A stretch of DNA of 64,000 nt, from NCBI RefSeq assembly GCF_016598535.1, contig NZ_CP066779.1, positions 2,604,001-2,668,000 of the forward strand, given 5' to 3'. Shown piece by piece: positions 1-7,567 of this stretch. Every line of letters begins with the position of its first letter. The stretch's first letter is position 1. Source of the stretch: Rhodococcus sp. P-2 (GTDB lineage: Bacteria; Actinomycetota; Actinomycetes; Mycobacteriales; Mycobacteriaceae). Below the pieces are notes generated by a model. The model ran no database searches. It was given only the letters and a program-made list of their open reading frames with translations, and was not told the origin of the DNA. Both the position numbers and the translations under genes were made by a program.

Positions 1-42
1 CGGACGTCGAATATTAGGTCCTACACGACGCCGAAGACACGA

Positions 43-957
43 GTGAACATCGAAAGGTGCATTCAATCAATGGAATACACACGCACAGTGCCGCGACATC
101 TCGTCCACAGACATGCGGTTGCCGAGGTTTTCCTGACGGACTACCGGATCGAATCGAACTCGGCGTACCAGGTTGCTGTGCAACTGCCGCTCTCGCACCG
201 AATATTCGACGCATCGAGCGAGCAACACGATCCGCTCGGGGTGGCAGAAGCATTCCGGCAGGCAGTGGTGCTTCTGTGCCACACCCGATACGACATTCCA
301 CTGCACTACAAGTTCCTCATGGAAACATTCAGCTTCGAGATGTTGGATGCACTCGACGTGCAACCAGTCGCGGAGCCGTTGAGTTTCTCGATGACAGTGG
401 ACAACCTCACCCATCGCGACGGAGCGGTCTCGGGCGTCGAAATGACGGGGGTCCTCCGAGAGGGCGCCCGGCACGTCGCCGGATGCAAAGCTGTTGCGCG
501 AGGAGTCAGCCCCGAGGGATACCGTCGCATTCGGCAAGGACGAGAAGACTACCGCCCGAGTCGGCGCATCCTTCCCACCGGAACCGCGGTGGTCGGTTCG
601 GAGCGGGTCGGACGTTTAACCGATGGAGATGTGCTCATCAGCACTGATGCTGCTGGGCACACGATGTTCTGCACTCCCGATCCGCGCAACCACTCCCTTT
701 TCGACCACCCCGTCGACCACATCCCGGGAATGATTCTTTTCGAGGCCGCTCGACAGGCGGTGCGGTACCGCACCGGCGCCCCAGCAACACGTATCGCCTC
801 ACTCTCGGCGACCTTTCCGAGGTTCACCGAATGGGAAACGCCGTGCGAGGTGTCAACGACTCCACTCGACGCGTCGGGCCGTGTGCACCGAGTTCGGTTC
901 ACTCAAGAACTGGAAACCACCGCGGAACTTGAACTTACAGTTGCGGACCAACTATGA
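43..957 (+). CDS. gblA: gamma-butyrolactone synthase, AfsA/ScbA-type (GblA-like)
   Basis: A 304-residue protein of the AfsA (A-factor) hotdog family, which condenses a beta-keto acyl chain with a dihydroxyacetone-phosphate-type C3 unit to start butyrolactone autoinducer synthesis. The N-terminal VPRHLVHR segment and two hotdog-like halves (roughly residues 10-150 and 175-300, the second with FDHPVDHIPGM) are typical, and the length is normal. The neighbours support the call: a convergent TetR receptor and an NAD-dependent epimerase/reductase, the same trio described as gblA/gblR/gblE in R. jostii RHA1. The start is uncertain: GTG at 43 or ATG at 70. The true upstream promoter may lie outside the window. 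The family call is strong; the signal made is inferred. Confidence 0.85.
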   Translation: MNIERCIQSMEYTRTVPRHLVHRHAVAEVFLTDYRIESNSAYQVAVQLPLSHRIFDASSEQHDPLGVAEAFRQAVVLLCHTRYDIPLHYKFLMETFSFEMLDALDVQPVAEPLSFSMTVDNLTHRDGAVSGVEMTGVLREGARHVAGCKAVARGVSPEGYRRIRQGREDYRPSRRILPTGTAVVGSERVGRLTDGDVLISTDAAGHTMFCTPDPRNHSLFDHPVDHIPGMILFEAARQAVRYRTGAPATRIASLSATFPRFTEWETPCEVSTTPLDASGRVHRVRFTQELETTAELELTVADQL

Positions 958-995
958 CAGGACACGGACACGCCCTTCTCGTAGCGTCGTTTACG

Positions 996-1640
996 TCAAA
1001 CGCTCGGAGGTTCCCACTCTCTCGGTGCAAGCGCGGCCAGTTGCATGACATGCGCCAACTTGTCCTCGCGGACAATCGTGGGCAACACCAAGTTCCACAT
1101 CTGACTCAACCGCTCGTACAGATCGGTTCTGCCCGTCAGCATTTCCGAGAGAATCTGCACTCCGGTGAACGACCCCACGACGAATCGAGCCAACGCGTCG
1201 ATGTCGGTGCCCGGGACGATATCGCCGGCTTCCGCCGCTTGGGTTGCCACCTGCTTGATGGCCTCGATCCAATCGAGGTACGGCTGTTCGATGGGACCTT
1301 GAATACTGCCGATCTCCATCGTCAACCGCATGCCACCTCGCGCGATGGGCTCCGTCACAAGCTGCCGAGCCATCTCCTGCGAAACGAGCACAAGGGTTTC
1401 GACCGCAATGTCGGAATGCGCAGCAACCCGTCGGGTCCCCTCCATCGCCATACCGTGCTGGGCAGCGATGACCGCGTGCGCAAGCTCCTCCTTCGACGCG
1501 AAATGAAAATACATCGCGCCCTTGGACACACCCCCGTGTTGCAAGATCGTGCCCAGACTGGCGGAGTACCCGAACTTCTCAAAACTCTTCGCAGCACCCA
1601 AAATGACAGCCTGGCGCGTGAGGACCGCACGCTCCTGCAT
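996..1640 (-). CDS. gblR: TetR-family gamma-butyrolactone receptor (GblR-like)
   Basis: A 214-residue TetR-type repressor. The N-terminal helix-turn-helix (about residues 8-55, with GVSKGAMYFHF) is followed by an alpha-helical ligand domain that resembles ArpA/ScbR butyrolactone receptors. Such proteins sit on DNA near the synthase gene and leave when the signal accumulates. It is convergent with the synthase gene (38 bases between stops) and divergent from the epimerase gene (86 bases between starts), so the 1641-1726 gap probably holds its operator. I could not recognise a clear palindrome there. The ATG at 1640 gives a full-length HTH. A generic TetR is the alternative, but the context argues for the receptor. 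Confidence 0.82.
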   Translation of the reverse strand: MQERAVLTRQAVILGAAKSFEKFGYSASLGTILQHGGVSKGAMYFHFASKEELAHAVIAAQHGMAMEGTRRVAAHSDIAVETLVLVSQEMARQLVTEPIARGGMRLTMEIGSIQGPIEQPYLDWIEAIKQVATQAAEAGDIVPGTDIDALARFVVGSFTGVQILSEMLTGRTDLYERLSQMWNLVLPTIVREDKLAHVMQLAALAPREWEPPSV

Positions 1641-1726
1641 GATCTACCCAGCTCTCGTTGCCGACGGAATGAATCTCAACGATACGTCGAAAGACCCGGC
1701 AGCAACGCTCCCGACACGGACACACC

Positions 1727-2569
1727 ATGACGACTCTGGTCCTCGGGGCCACTGGTTTCATCGGCTCGGCGGTGATGAACCAGCTGGTTTCCCGGGACGG
1801 AAACGCTGCGATCGGTTTCGTTCGCACGGACGGCGCGGCCAAACAACTCAGCCGCAACGGAATTGCCGCCACTATCGGCGACATCAACGAAAGCGTCTCT
1901 CTACGAGTTGCAATGAGCCAGGCGTCGACCGTCATCTGCTGCGTGTCGTACGTGGGCGACGACGAACAACAGTGTGTTCACGTCAACGAACACGGCATAC
2001 GTAACGTTGCGTCGATCGCCACCGCCGTCGGCGTCGAACGGCTGCTCTACGTCAGCACCGCCGCGGTGTACGGGCCAGGCCCGTTTCGAGACCTGCCGGT
2101 CAACGGCGCACCTCTCAAACCCCTCTCACCTGCCAGTCGCACACGCGCTCTCGCCGAGAAGTTCGTGCGCGACGCCGGCGGCCTCGTCGTCCGGCCCCAT
2201 CTCGTGTACGGACCCGGCGACAGATGGTTTCTGCCGACACTGACGCGAATTGTCTCTCGACTCGACTCGATCATCGACGACGGCAACGCGGTACTGTCAG
2301 TAGTCGACGTAGACCTACTCGCCCGATCTATCCACGAGCTGTCGATAGAACACCAATTTCGCTACGGCTCAACACTTCACGTCAACGAGCCTGCCCCACG
2401 GACAGTTATCGACCTTCTCGAGCATCATGCGCGGGAGACCAATTGGACTGTGCCCCAGAGCTCTATCCCCCGCGCCGACGCAGTGAAAGCTGCTGCCCAG
2501 CTGGGTCTCGACATGCACAAGATAGACATGATCAGCCTCGATCACTGGTTCCGGTCGAGACTGTACTGA
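1727..2569 (+). CDS. gblE: NAD-dependent epimerase/dehydratase (GblE-like)
   Basis: A 280-residue extended SDR/epimerase-family protein. The N-terminal Rossmann motif GATGFIG (about residues 7-13) is clear, as is the STAAVYGPG stretch (about residues 110-118), where an epimerase catalytic Ser and Tyr normally lie. The usual YxxxK is not obvious: the corresponding place reads TRALAEK. A catalytic tyrosine may therefore be missing or shifted. Its position divergent from the TetR receptor and beside the AfsA-type synthase suggests a tailoring role in butyrolactone synthesis, as proposed for gblE in R. jostii. The biochemical step is inferred. Confidence 0.72.
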   Translation: MTTLVLGATGFIGSAVMNQLVSRDGNAAIGFVRTDGAAKQLSRNGIAATIGDINESVSLRVAMSQASTVICCVSYVGDDEQQCVHVNEHGIRNVASIATAVGVERLLYVSTAAVYGPGPFRDLPVNGAPLKPLSPASRTRALAEKFVRDAGGLVVRPHLVYGPGDRWFLPTLTRIVSRLDSIIDDGNAVLSVVDVDLLARSIHELSIEHQFRYGSTLHVNEPAPRTVIDLLEHHARETNWTVPQSSIPRADAVKAAAQLGLDMHKIDMISLDHWFRSRLY

Positions 2570-2638
2570 TGACACAAAGGTTGCTCTCGCCAAAACAACT
2601 GCCTCCCAGACTTTTCAGTTCTCATTCGGGATCATCCT

Positions 2639-2663
2639 GCGCAATGAGCAGGACCTATTGCGC
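2639..2663. terminator. possible hairpin terminator after gblE
   Basis: A perfect 7-bp inverted repeat, GCGCAAT/ATTGCGC, with an 11-base loop lies in the 218-base convergent gap between the epimerase gene and the secreted-protein gene. No T-run follows. A terminator role is inferred from its place between two stop codons. Confidence 0.4.
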
Positions 2664-2787
2664 TGTCACTACAGACGAACAGTGCGAGCTCTGATGGATG
2701 AAAACAATGACTGCACAATGACGGCAGTGGTCGCGCCCGACACCGATTCTCTCGGGCAGATGGCGATCCACAGTTCCACTAACGGTG

Positions 2788-3294
2788 TCAGCTCCCGAAG
2801 TTCATGTCAGGGGTTGATGTGGGCGCACCAGCGCTGGGCAGTGAGACCACCCAGGATGCTTGTTGCACCGCGTACGTGGTGTACGGGAACATCGCCAGGT
2901 AGGGCTCGAGTCCTGGGTAGTCCGATACCCACATGCTCGTCGGTTCATCGACGCTGCCGCAAGACGCCAGGACGACGTAGGAGCCTTCCGGGATATCGTT
3001 GATCGTCTGAACTGTTGTGCCGGTGGGAATCACGCCGCTCTCGTAGATCGTCTGTCCTGGACCGATCGTCACTTCGATCGGTGGCAGCACTCCGCCGGGC
3101 GCGTTCCCGAGCGAGGTGCTGCATTGCAGAGCTCCACCCGAATTATTGGTGATGGTGTTGCTCACGGTCGAGCCGGAAGCACTGTAAGCGAAGGTGACGT
3201 CGGCAGCTGTGGAAGCTGAGGCCAGTGAGGGAGCAGCCATTGCCAACGGAAGAGCTGCAGCACCGACGAGGGCCGCTCGCGTGATCGAATGCAT
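2788..3294 (-). CDS. small secreted protein of unknown function
   Basis: A 168-residue protein with a Sec signal peptide: a short basic start, a hydrophobic stretch to about residue 22, and an A-S-A cleavage region near residue 28. The mature part is rich in Ser, Thr and Gly, looks like beta-sheet, and has two cysteines (near residues 58 and 112) that could form a disulfide. I do not recognise a family with a known role. A strong ribosome site (AAGGAG, 5 bases before ATG) fixes the start. The gene stands alone, and about 217 bases separate it from the alkB gene upstream. It may be a mycolata-specific envelope or exported protein. Confidence 0.75.
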   Translation of the reverse strand: MHSITRAALVGAAALPLAMAAPSLASASTAADVTFAYSASGSTVSNTITNNSGGALQCSTSLGNAPGGVLPPIEVTIGPGQTIYESGVIPTGTTVQTINDIPEGSYVVLASCGSVDEPTSMWVSDYPGLEPYLAMFPYTTYAVQQASWVVSLPSAGAPTSTPDMNFGS

Positions 3295-3511
3295 CGAATC
3301 TCCTTCTCGTTCAGCATGAAAGGTCGTCAGTTGATCTTGACATGAAACGAGACCAATTGGACGGATTCAACGAAGATTGATGTCTAACCTAACGACCACA
3401 GTTGATGGCAATCTCAGAATGACCTGGAATGTCGACAAATTGAATACCCGTTTCTTCTTCGAGAACTGCCCACCGATCCTCCCATTCGCGAGGCCGAAAT
3501 CAACCTGAAAC

Positions 3512-4168
3512 TCAGGACATTCCGGTATCCCGCAGGGTGATGTTCAGCCGCCCGGACGGCAAACCGATGTCGGGGCTTGCACTTCCGGCGATAACTTTCG
3601 GCACTCCGTGATACGCGAACCGAGACTCTCCACCGAACACGAACAGATCACCCGAATGGAGTTCGACGTCGGTGTACGGCTTGTTTCGATTCTCGGAATT
3701 ACCGAACCGAAAGATACAACTCTGGCCGACGCTCAGTGAGACGACGGGAGCGTCGCAACGCTCGTCCTTGTCCTGGTGCATGCCCATCCGAGCGCCCTCC
3801 TCGTAGAAATTGATCAGGGCAGTGTCCGGCGTGTATCTCTCCCCCGCAGTCGGGTCACCGTAGGTAGAGGCGACTGCGGTGCGGCCGAGGTCGACGAGCC
3901 AGTCAGGTACCGCTGCAACGGGCGCGCCGTTCACGTCGTCGGCGGTGCGGGTGTATTTGTACGGCTGCCAATGCCAACCGAGACAGACCGTCTGCACCGA
4001 CATCTTGTGCCCACCAGGGACAACAGCCGAACGCATCGGAACAGGGGCGGTCGCCCACCGTCGGCACTCAGCCACCAGTCTGCGCTGTTGTTCGATGCTG
4101 AGCCAATCCGGAACGAGAATCGCCCCCGGTGCCACCTCCATACGTGGCCGAGGAATCAGAGCGTTCAT
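3512..4168 (-). CDS. alkB: alpha-ketoglutarate-dependent dioxygenase AlkB
   Basis: A 218-residue Fe(II)/2-oxoglutarate dioxygenase that removes alkyl groups from DNA bases by oxidation. The full set of active-site residues is present: the HxD pair at His131/Asp133, the distal His187, and the RxNxTxR motif (Arg207-Arg213) that binds 2-oxoglutarate and substrate. The reading frame stays open far upstream, but the ATG at 4168 is the best start because the upstream part would run through the divergent ArsR gene. The length matches the AlkB family. The 94 bases to the ArsR start probably carry both promoters. No LexA or Ada box was recognised. Confidence 0.9.
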   Translation of the reverse strand: MNALIPRPRMEVAPGAILVPDWLSIEQQRRLVAECRRWATAPVPMRSAVVPGGHKMSVQTVCLGWHWQPYKYTRTADDVNGAPVAAVPDWLVDLGRTAVASTYGDPTAGERYTPDTALINFYEEGARMGMHQDKDERCDAPVVSLSVGQSCIFRFGNSENRNKPYTDVELHSGDLFVFGGESRFAYHGVPKVIAGSASPDIGLPSGRLNITLRDTGMS

Positions 4169-4262
4169 GGATTCCACGCTAATCGGTTTCGAAGCATTGA
4201 CACCCTTCGCATGGGCTCGTATCGTAATCAACAGATTGGTTGATAAAGGAGATGGTTGACAA

Positions 4263-4607
4263 GTGATCGTGGATCCAGGGGCAGACGAGCGTCTCGACAA
4301 GGCGTTCATGGCACTCGCCGACCCGGTACGACGGCGGATCATCGCCCGTCTGAGCACCGGCCCCCACACGGTCAACGAGTTGGCCGAGCCATTCGAGATC
4401 ACGAAACAGGCAGTCTCCAAACATATTCAGGTACTCGAAGCCGCGGGTCTGGTCACTCGCAGCCGCGAAGCCCAGCGGCGGCCGGTACATCTCAACGCCG
4501 CAACTCTTGAGGCTTTGACCGCCTGGATCGACCGCTATCGACTGATCCACGAACAACAGTTCCGCAAGCTCGATCACCTACTCAGCACCACACAGAAGGA
4601 GACTTAG
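4263..4607 (+). CDS. ArsR-family transcriptional regulator
   Basis: A 114-residue winged-helix protein of the ArsR/SmtB fold, of the type that accompanies SRPBCC (AHSA1-like) genes rather than metal resistance. The recognition region KQAVSKHIQVLEAAGLV (about residues 57-73) is clear. No CxC metal motif or other cysteine cluster is present, so metal sensing is unlikely. It starts with GTG and ends two bases before the next ATG, so it is probably translated with the SRPBCC gene. It likely represses this three-gene operon. The ligand is unknown. Confidence 0.88.
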   Translation: MIVDPGADERLDKAFMALADPVRRRIIARLSTGPHTVNELAEPFEITKQAVSKHIQVLEAAGLVTRSREAQRRPVHLNAATLEALTAWIDRYRLIHEQQFRKLDHLLSTTQKET

Positions 4608-4609
4608 CC

Positions 4610-5092
4610 ATGGCTACCACCATTCCCGTCACCATCACGGCTCCTGAGGGCGTGCCGTACATCGACATCACCCGTGAGTTCGACGCACCCGTCAGTGCCG
4701 TCTTCGCAGCTCATTCGAATCCCGAACTGGTCAAGCAGTGGCTAGGCCCCAACGGATACGAGATGGAGATCGACGAATACGAGTTCGTCAGCGGTGGTCG
4801 ATACAAGTACGTCCATCGCAACCCCGAGGGCGAAGAGTTCCGGTTCAACGGTGTGTTTCACGTTGTTCGCGAAAACGACTTTGCCATCCAGACCTTCGAA
4901 TACGAGGGATTCCCCGACATCGTCAGCATCGAATCGATCACGTTCGAGGATCTGGGCAACGGACGCACCCGCCTCTCCGGTCATTCCGTATATCCGAGCC
5001 TCGAAGCGCGAGACGGAATGATCGAGAGCAATATGGAGCTCGGTGTCACCGAAGGTTACGAACGCCTGGACAAGATCGTCGCGCAACTCTGA
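4610..5092 (+). CDS. SRPBCC (AHSA1-like) family protein
   Basis: A 160-residue START-like/SRPBCC protein with the usual opening (REFDAPVSAVFAAHSNPELVK, split here by the repeat of the fold) and the WLGP motif near residue 44. These small beta-barrel proteins bind hydrophobic ligands. Members located behind ArsR regulators have no firmly known reaction. It forms an operon with the ArsR gene (2-base gap) and the VOC gene 40 bases downstream. AGGAG just before ATG is a good ribosome site. Confidence 0.85.
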   Translation: MATTIPVTITAPEGVPYIDITREFDAPVSAVFAAHSNPELVKQWLGPNGYEMEIDEYEFVSGGRYKYVHRNPEGEEFRFNGVFHVVRENDFAIQTFEYEGFPDIVSIESITFEDLGNGRTRLSGHSVYPSLEARDGMIESNMELGVTEGYERLDKIVAQL

Positions 5093-5132
5093 CCACCTGT
5101 TTGCCCGAACCTCCCCAGCGAAAGGCAGTTTC

Positions 5133-5561
5133 ATGGACTGGACCCTCGAAGTAGTCATCGTCCCCGTCAGTGACCTCGACCGCTCCATCGAGTTCTACCG
5201 TGACAAGGTCGGTTTCGATCTCGACCACCACACCGTCAACGAACACATGACGGTCGCCCAGCTCACTCCGCGTGGTTCGGGCTGCTCGATCGTCATCGGC
5301 AACCTGCCGTCGCAAACCGAGATGGCCCCTGGTTCGTTGAAGGGATTGCAGTTGGTCGTGGCCGACGCTGCGGCGGCTCGCCAAGAGCTCATCGACCGCG
5401 GCGTCGATGCCAGTGAGGTCACCGTCTTCGACGAGCGTGACGGGGGCACCTTCTTCGGATTCGCCGACCCGGACGGCAATACCTGGGCTGTCCAGCAACT
5501 GAAGGTCCGCGGCGACAAGCCGCTCATTCCGAAGGAGTACCGCGACCGCTTCGGTGCGTAG
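5133..5561 (+). CDS. VOC-family (glyoxalase/bleomycin-resistance fold) protein
   Basis: A 142-residue vicinal-oxygen-chelate protein with two beta-alpha-beta-beta-beta modules (about residues 1-60 and 68-128). It opens with VPVSDLDRSIEFYRDKVGF and ends with the common FADPDGNTW signature. The reaction is unknown. The ATG at 5133 follows AAAGG and gives the canonical fold start; the 30-codon extension upstream overlaps the SRPBCC gene and was discarded. It is the third gene of the ArsR operon. Its last 38 bases overlap the convergent Ada-like gene. Confidence 0.85.
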   Translation: MDWTLEVVIVPVSDLDRSIEFYRDKVGFDLDHHTVNEHMTVAQLTPRGSGCSIVIGNLPSQTEMAPGSLKGLQLVVADAAAARQELIDRGVDASEVTVFDERDGGTFFGFADPDGNTWAVQQLKVRGDKPLIPKEYRDRFGA

Positions 5562-5820
5562 TGGCTGCCTTCCATGCTGCGTAACCTTCGGGCATGCAGA
5601 CGGCGCAGGGGCGATAGCCGGCCGCAATCGCGGTCGGCTCGTCCGCGAAGAACACCCGACTGGCGACGTACCCACCGCGTGCGATTGCCTGCGCAGCCCC
5701 TCGACAGTCGAGCCGCCCGTAGATCTTCGTTTTCCGATGCCCACCAAGCGCACCGGGCGTCGAACTCTCGTAGGGTTTGTTGCGAGCGTCGCGGAGGATG
5801 TACGTCTTACTCGGCATCAT
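5524..5820 (-). CDS. Ada-type zinc-binding domain protein
   Basis: A 98-residue protein whose core (FFADEPTAIAAGYRPCAVC, residues 58-75) is a strong match to the zinc domain of the Ada methylphosphotriester repair protein. Only three of the four usual cysteines are visible (Cys39, Cys72, Cys75); the CxxxC pair that includes the methyl-accepting Cys of Ada is reduced to one. Methyl transfer is therefore doubtful, and DNA binding or a structural role is more likely. The start (ATG at 5820 or 5817) overlaps the stop of the 2OG-oxygenase gene, so the two are probably translated together. Its end overlaps the VOC gene. Confidence 0.72.
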   Translation of the reverse strand: MMPSKTYILRDARNKPYESSTPGALGGHRKTKIYGRLDCRGAAQAIARGGYVASRVFFADEPTAIAAGYRPCAVCMPEGYAAWKAATTHRSGRGTPSE

Positions 5821-6526
5821 GAAGCACCAATCCCAATGTTCGACGCGTGCCGGAGTGCACCACGCTGACACCATGCCGCACAGGTGCTCTCGACCACCCA
5901 CGCGAACTCTGAACCGGCCGATCCCCCGTGGTGAAGATCAACGCGTGCCCCTGTTCGAGCACCGTCACCGTCGCTTTCGACTGGGCGCGCGGCCGCTGTT
6001 CCACGAGCAAGAACTCGCCGCCGGAGTGGTCGATGCGAGGTCTGTCGAGTCCGATCACGATTTGCAAGGGAAATACCAACTCTCCGTACAGGTCCCGATG
6101 CAGAGCATTCCAGTCGCCGGGTCCGTAGGACAGAAGAATCGGGGTCGGCCGATTCTGGCCGGCGTCGTGGCACTGATCGATCCATTCTTCGAAACTGTCC
6201 GGCCACGGCGCACTGTCCCCCAGTTCGAACGCCCACTCCCGCGCCACGGGCAGCAGGTGCCGGTAGAAGGCCGCTCGCATAGCCGTGATCGGCTCCGGTA
6301 CGGGATCACCGAAGTACCGGTACTCCCCCTGGCCGAAGCGGTATCGAGCCATGTCGACGGTGCTCCGAAAGCGGTCGACCTCCGAGTACCAGGAAGCGAT
6401 TTCGCGACACTCCGACTCGTCGAGTATCGGCGCCGCCTGTGCACACCCACTGGCGTTGATTCCCTCGATCAGCGCAGGCCAATCGAGGGAATCAACTCGA
6501 GCAGGCAGATCGGTGAAGAGGTCCAT
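5807..6526 (-). CDS. 2OG-Fe(II) oxygenase family protein (COG3826-like)
   Basis: A 239-residue protein with the double-stranded beta-helix iron site: His143-x-Asp145, distal His218, and Arg228 or Arg229 for 2-oxoglutarate. It resembles uncharacterised COG3826 proteins more than AlkB. The substrate is unknown. Its stop overlaps the start of the Ada-type zinc protein, and AlkB lies about 1.6 kb away, so a role in alkylated nucleic acid or alkylated protein chemistry is plausible but inferred. Only 21 bases separate it from the end of the binding-protein gene upstream, so readthrough from that operon is possible. Confidence 0.78.
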   Translation of the reverse strand: MDLFTDLPARVDSLDWPALIEGINASGCAQAAPILDESECREIASWYSEVDRFRSTVDMARYRFGQGEYRYFGDPVPEPITAMRAAFYRHLLPVAREWAFELGDSAPWPDSFEEWIDQCHDAGQNRPTPILLSYGPGDWNALHRDLYGELVFPLQIVIGLDRPRIDHSGGEFLLVEQRPRAQSKATVTVLEQGHALIFTTGDRPVQSSRGWSRAPVRHGVSVVHSGTRRTLGLVLHDAE

Positions 6527-6547
6527 ACGTCGTAGACGACGCAGCGG

Positions 6548-7567
6548 TCAGGAATGTGAGAATGCCAGCAGTTGGTCAGCCAGAGAGTTGTACGTACGGG
6601 CGATCCCGGCATAACTGAGCACGGGTTCCGGATTCCAGGTGCCGACCTTCCCTGCCTTCACCGCGGGCAAGTTGGACCACGCAGGATTGGTGCCGAGCGA
6701 ATCCAGTTGCAAACTGGACGGGCGGTCGTCGAGGAAGATCATGTCGGCCGGATAGTGGTCCGCCATCTCCCAGGCCAGTTTCTCGACGTAGACCGACGAG
6801 CCCTCGGCCGGATCGACGACGGCAAGGCCCAGACCCTTCAGATCAGCGAGGATCGGGAATCCCGAACGACTGACACGAATCGTGTCCGGATCTGCGGACA
6901 CGAACAAAACCGGTGATTTCTTCAGGGAGGAAGCAACTTCGGAGATTCGCTCACGCGCAGCGCGGTAGTCCTCTCTCTGCCCTCCCAGATCCTGGTCCGC
7001 TCCGAGTTCCACGGCCAGTTGCACAATGTCCTGCACGATGGAATCGATGTTTCCTGTTGCTGTTTCCACGAAAAGTACTGACGACAAGCCTTTCACTGCA
7101 TCCAAGTTCGCCTCGTCGAGTAATGCCGACCCGCGCAACTGAGGGACGATGACGACGTCCGGCTCGAGCGCAGCGATCTTCTCGAGTTCCACTTGTCCCC
7201 AGAGTTGCCCGACCATGTCGGTCTTCGAGAAATCCAAGTTGCCGGAGATGCTGGTGTCCGTCGATCCCGGAGATCGTGTCAGTGCCCCGAAAACACCGAC
7301 CGGCACCAGTCCGTAATCCCACAGAGCACCGGCGATACCGGTGTAGGCGACAAATGTCCTTGGCGGTGAATCCAATTCGATCAGGTTTCCGCGATCATCG
7401 GTGAAGGACCAGCCTGCATCGCCTACACCCCCGTCGTCTGCACCCGAGCGCGAGCAACCGGCCACTGCCAGTGAGGCAGCCAATCCCGCTGCGGCGCCGA
7501 GGAACCTGCGGCGATTCCAGTCCATCACGAGACACCTGTGCGGTCGTGGAGTGAGCAGCGTGGTCAT
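6548..7567 (-). CDS. siderophore-type ABC transporter substrate-binding lipoprotein
   Basis: A 339-residue periplasmic-binding (FecB/BtuF, TroA-like) protein that would present ferric siderophore or a related chelate. It has a twin-arginine-like stretch (RRRFLG) and a lipobox ending AVAGC, so it is probably an exported lipoprotein. The start at 7567 is preferred: its ATG overlaps the MFS stop (ATGA) and follows GAAAGGG by 5 bases. The internal ATG at 7525 would give 325 residues. No permease or ATPase gene is adjacent, so it must use a transporter encoded elsewhere. It lies in one operon with the MFS exporter. Confidence 0.85.
   Translation of the reverse strand: MTTLLTPRPHRCLVMDWNRRRFLGAAAGLAASLAVAGCSRSGADDGGVGDAGWSFTDDRGNLIELDSPPRTFVAYTGIAGALWDYGLVPVGVFGALTRSPGSTDTSISGNLDFSKTDMVGQLWGQVELEKIAALEPDVVIVPQLRGSALLDEANLDAVKGLSSVLFVETATGNIDSIVQDIVQLAVELGADQDLGGQREDYRAARERISEVASSLKKSPVLFVSADPDTIRVSRSGFPILADLKGLGLAVVDPAEGSSVYVEKLAWEMADHYPADMIFLDDRPSSLQLDSLGTNPAWSNLPAVKAGKVGTWNPEPVLSYAGIARTYNSLADQLLAFSHS

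Noticed and set aside
1641..1726. Butyrolactone-receptor operator between gblR and gblE
   Set aside because: I could not find a convincing palindrome; expected by analogy but not seen.
3378..3397. TTAGGTTAG half-site like an IdeR iron box upstream of the secreted-protein gene
   Set aside because: Only one half matches; the second half of the 19-base IdeR site is unrelated, about 11 of 19 positions overall.
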